From positions 62,001 through 126,000 of the forward strand of contig NZ_JBAJNO010000001.1 in assembly GCF_036880985.1 (NCBI RefSeq): DNA of 64,000 bases, given 5' to 3'. Below, piece after piece: positions 63,433-64,000 of the stretch. The notes beneath the pieces were generated by a model. That model worked only from the letters and a program-made list of their open reading frames with translations. It was not told the origin of the DNA and did no database searches. This stretch comes from Limibacter armeniacum (GTDB lineage: Bacteria > Bacteroidota > Bacteroidia > Cytophagales > Flammeovirgaceae). Made by a program: the position numbers and the translations under genes. The first letter of the stretch is position 1; each line of letters starts with the position of its first letter.

Positions 63433-64000
63433 TTATTCGATTGTCATTATTATTTTTTTTCCTTTTGTCTGATTTGTTTCTAAAAGTTGGTGGGCTCTTT
63501 TAATACTTTCAACACTTAAATTACCAACTACATTTATTTCTGTTGGTGTAATAATATTTTCATCAATTTTATCAAAAATCTCTCTTAATGCATTTCCGTA
63601 ATATTCAAATTTCTCAGAACCCTTTTTCAAAGCGGGTGCATAGTTAGCAATATTGATTATAGTTGTTGCCTTATCAAATAGCATTTCTTTTGCGTTTTCT
63701 GTTGTAAGGAATGTAATATCAACATAAGTCCCAAAAACTTCAACAAGCTCTGCACATACTTCAGACATAGTACCGCCAACAAGATCTACCACATACTCAA
63801 AGTTTTCGCCTTTGTCTTTTAAATTATTGATAATATTACCTTCTTTATAATTCACAATATTTTTTTCATCTATACCAATGTTTTTTAAGTGGGTTGTACT
63901 GTCATTATTTCCCGAAGTGGTATATATTTTGTTATTTCCGTTGGCCAACAACAGTTTGATAAGAATTGTTCCAACACCACCTGCACCACCTGCAATAAAA
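63433..64000 (-). CDS. Partial zinc-type alcohol dehydrogenase-like (MDR) protein
   Basis: The frame is open to the right edge, so the N-terminus is missing. The visible part begins IAGGAGGVGTILIKLLLANGNNKIYTTSGN, the Rossmann nucleotide-binding loop of MDR oxidoreductases. YVVDLVGGTMSEVC and INIANYAPALKKGSEKFEYYG follow, then the C-terminal TPTEINVVGNLSVESIKRAHQLLETNQTKGKKIIMTIE. This matches quinone-oxidoreductase-like enzymes. A TTG at 63951 is an internal codon, not the start. Confidence 0.85.
   Translation of the reverse strand, partial: FIAGGAGGVGTILIKLLLANGNNKIYTTSGNNDSTTHLKNIGIDEKNIVNYKEGNIINNLKDKGENFEYVVDLVGGTMSEVCAELVEVFGTYVDITFLTTENAKEMLFDKATTIINIANYAPALKKGSEKFEYYGNALREIFDKIDENIITPTEINVVGNLSVESIKRAHQLLETNQTKGKKIIMTIE

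Overview
The window comes from a member of the Bacteroidota, most likely a free-living, probably marine, Cytophagales-type bacterium. Evidence: two SusC/SusD outer-membrane import pairs, many lipoproteins, TPR-type histidine kinases, a giant adhesin-like protein with a C-terminal type IX secretion sorting domain, moderate-to-low GC, few Shine-Dalgarno sequences and a TAnnTTTG-type promoter box. No rRNA, tRNA or CRISPR array was found.

Layout. (a) 1-4.6 kb: the end of a partial gene, then an isoaspartyl peptidase convergent with a transporter and a cyanophycinase-like lipoprotein. Together these look like a cyanophycin or beta-aspartyl peptide utilisation set. (b) 5.3-11.0 kb: a SusC, SusD and lipoprotein operon without enzymes. 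(c) 11.3-12.7 kb: a SpoIIE-type phosphatase and a small partner. (d) 12.9-14.3 kb: an OhrR-type operon (DoxX-like protein, glutathione peroxidase, MarR regulator with Cys15) preceded by a clean palindrome. (e) 14.4-18.0 kb: cupin, AraC regulator, a hypothetical protein and a carotenoid/retinol-type oxidoreductase. (f) 18.6-35.1 kb: a complete mannoside-type polysaccharide utilisation locus. It runs GntR/UTRA regulator, lipoprotein, structured RNA, SusC, SusD, ROK kinase, mannose-6-phosphate isomerase, sugar porter, SGNH esterase, beta-propeller lipoprotein and GH92-like enzyme. From susC to GH92 it is a tight operon, and near-identical hairpin terminators in opposite orientation lie at its two ends. 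(g) 35.7-41.5 kb: two paralogous TPR histidine kinases convergent with a response regulator. (h) 41.9-53.5 kb: one giant secreted repeat protein of about 3,880 residues, broken in this sequence by two apparent one-base deletions. (i) 53.7-64 kb: an accessory region with an MDR oxidoreductase, an IS5-type insertion sequence with perfect 16-bp ends, a tail-fibre-like repeat protein, a divergent LysE/LysR pair, a SMI1/KNR4 protein with small orphan genes, and a truncated alcohol-dehydrogenase-like gene at the right edge.

How the parts work together. The 18.6-35.1 kb locus can bind and import a mannose-containing glycan (SusCD), trim it (GH92-like enzyme, esterase, propeller protein), carry the sugar inward (MFS), phosphorylate it (ROK) and isomerise mannose-6-phosphate to fructose-6-phosphate, under a GntR/UTRA sensor. 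The two kinases, the response regulator and the giant protein share a TTTGTCTA-type motif in their upstream regions, which suggests one regulatory circuit for the surface protein.

The least expected items are a strongly base-paired RNA element of about 144 nt upstream of the second susC, a GH92-like enzyme apparently lacking the usual acidic residue, and an exact higher-order repeat architecture (231-bp and 255-bp units, 1,410-bp super-repeat) in the giant gene.
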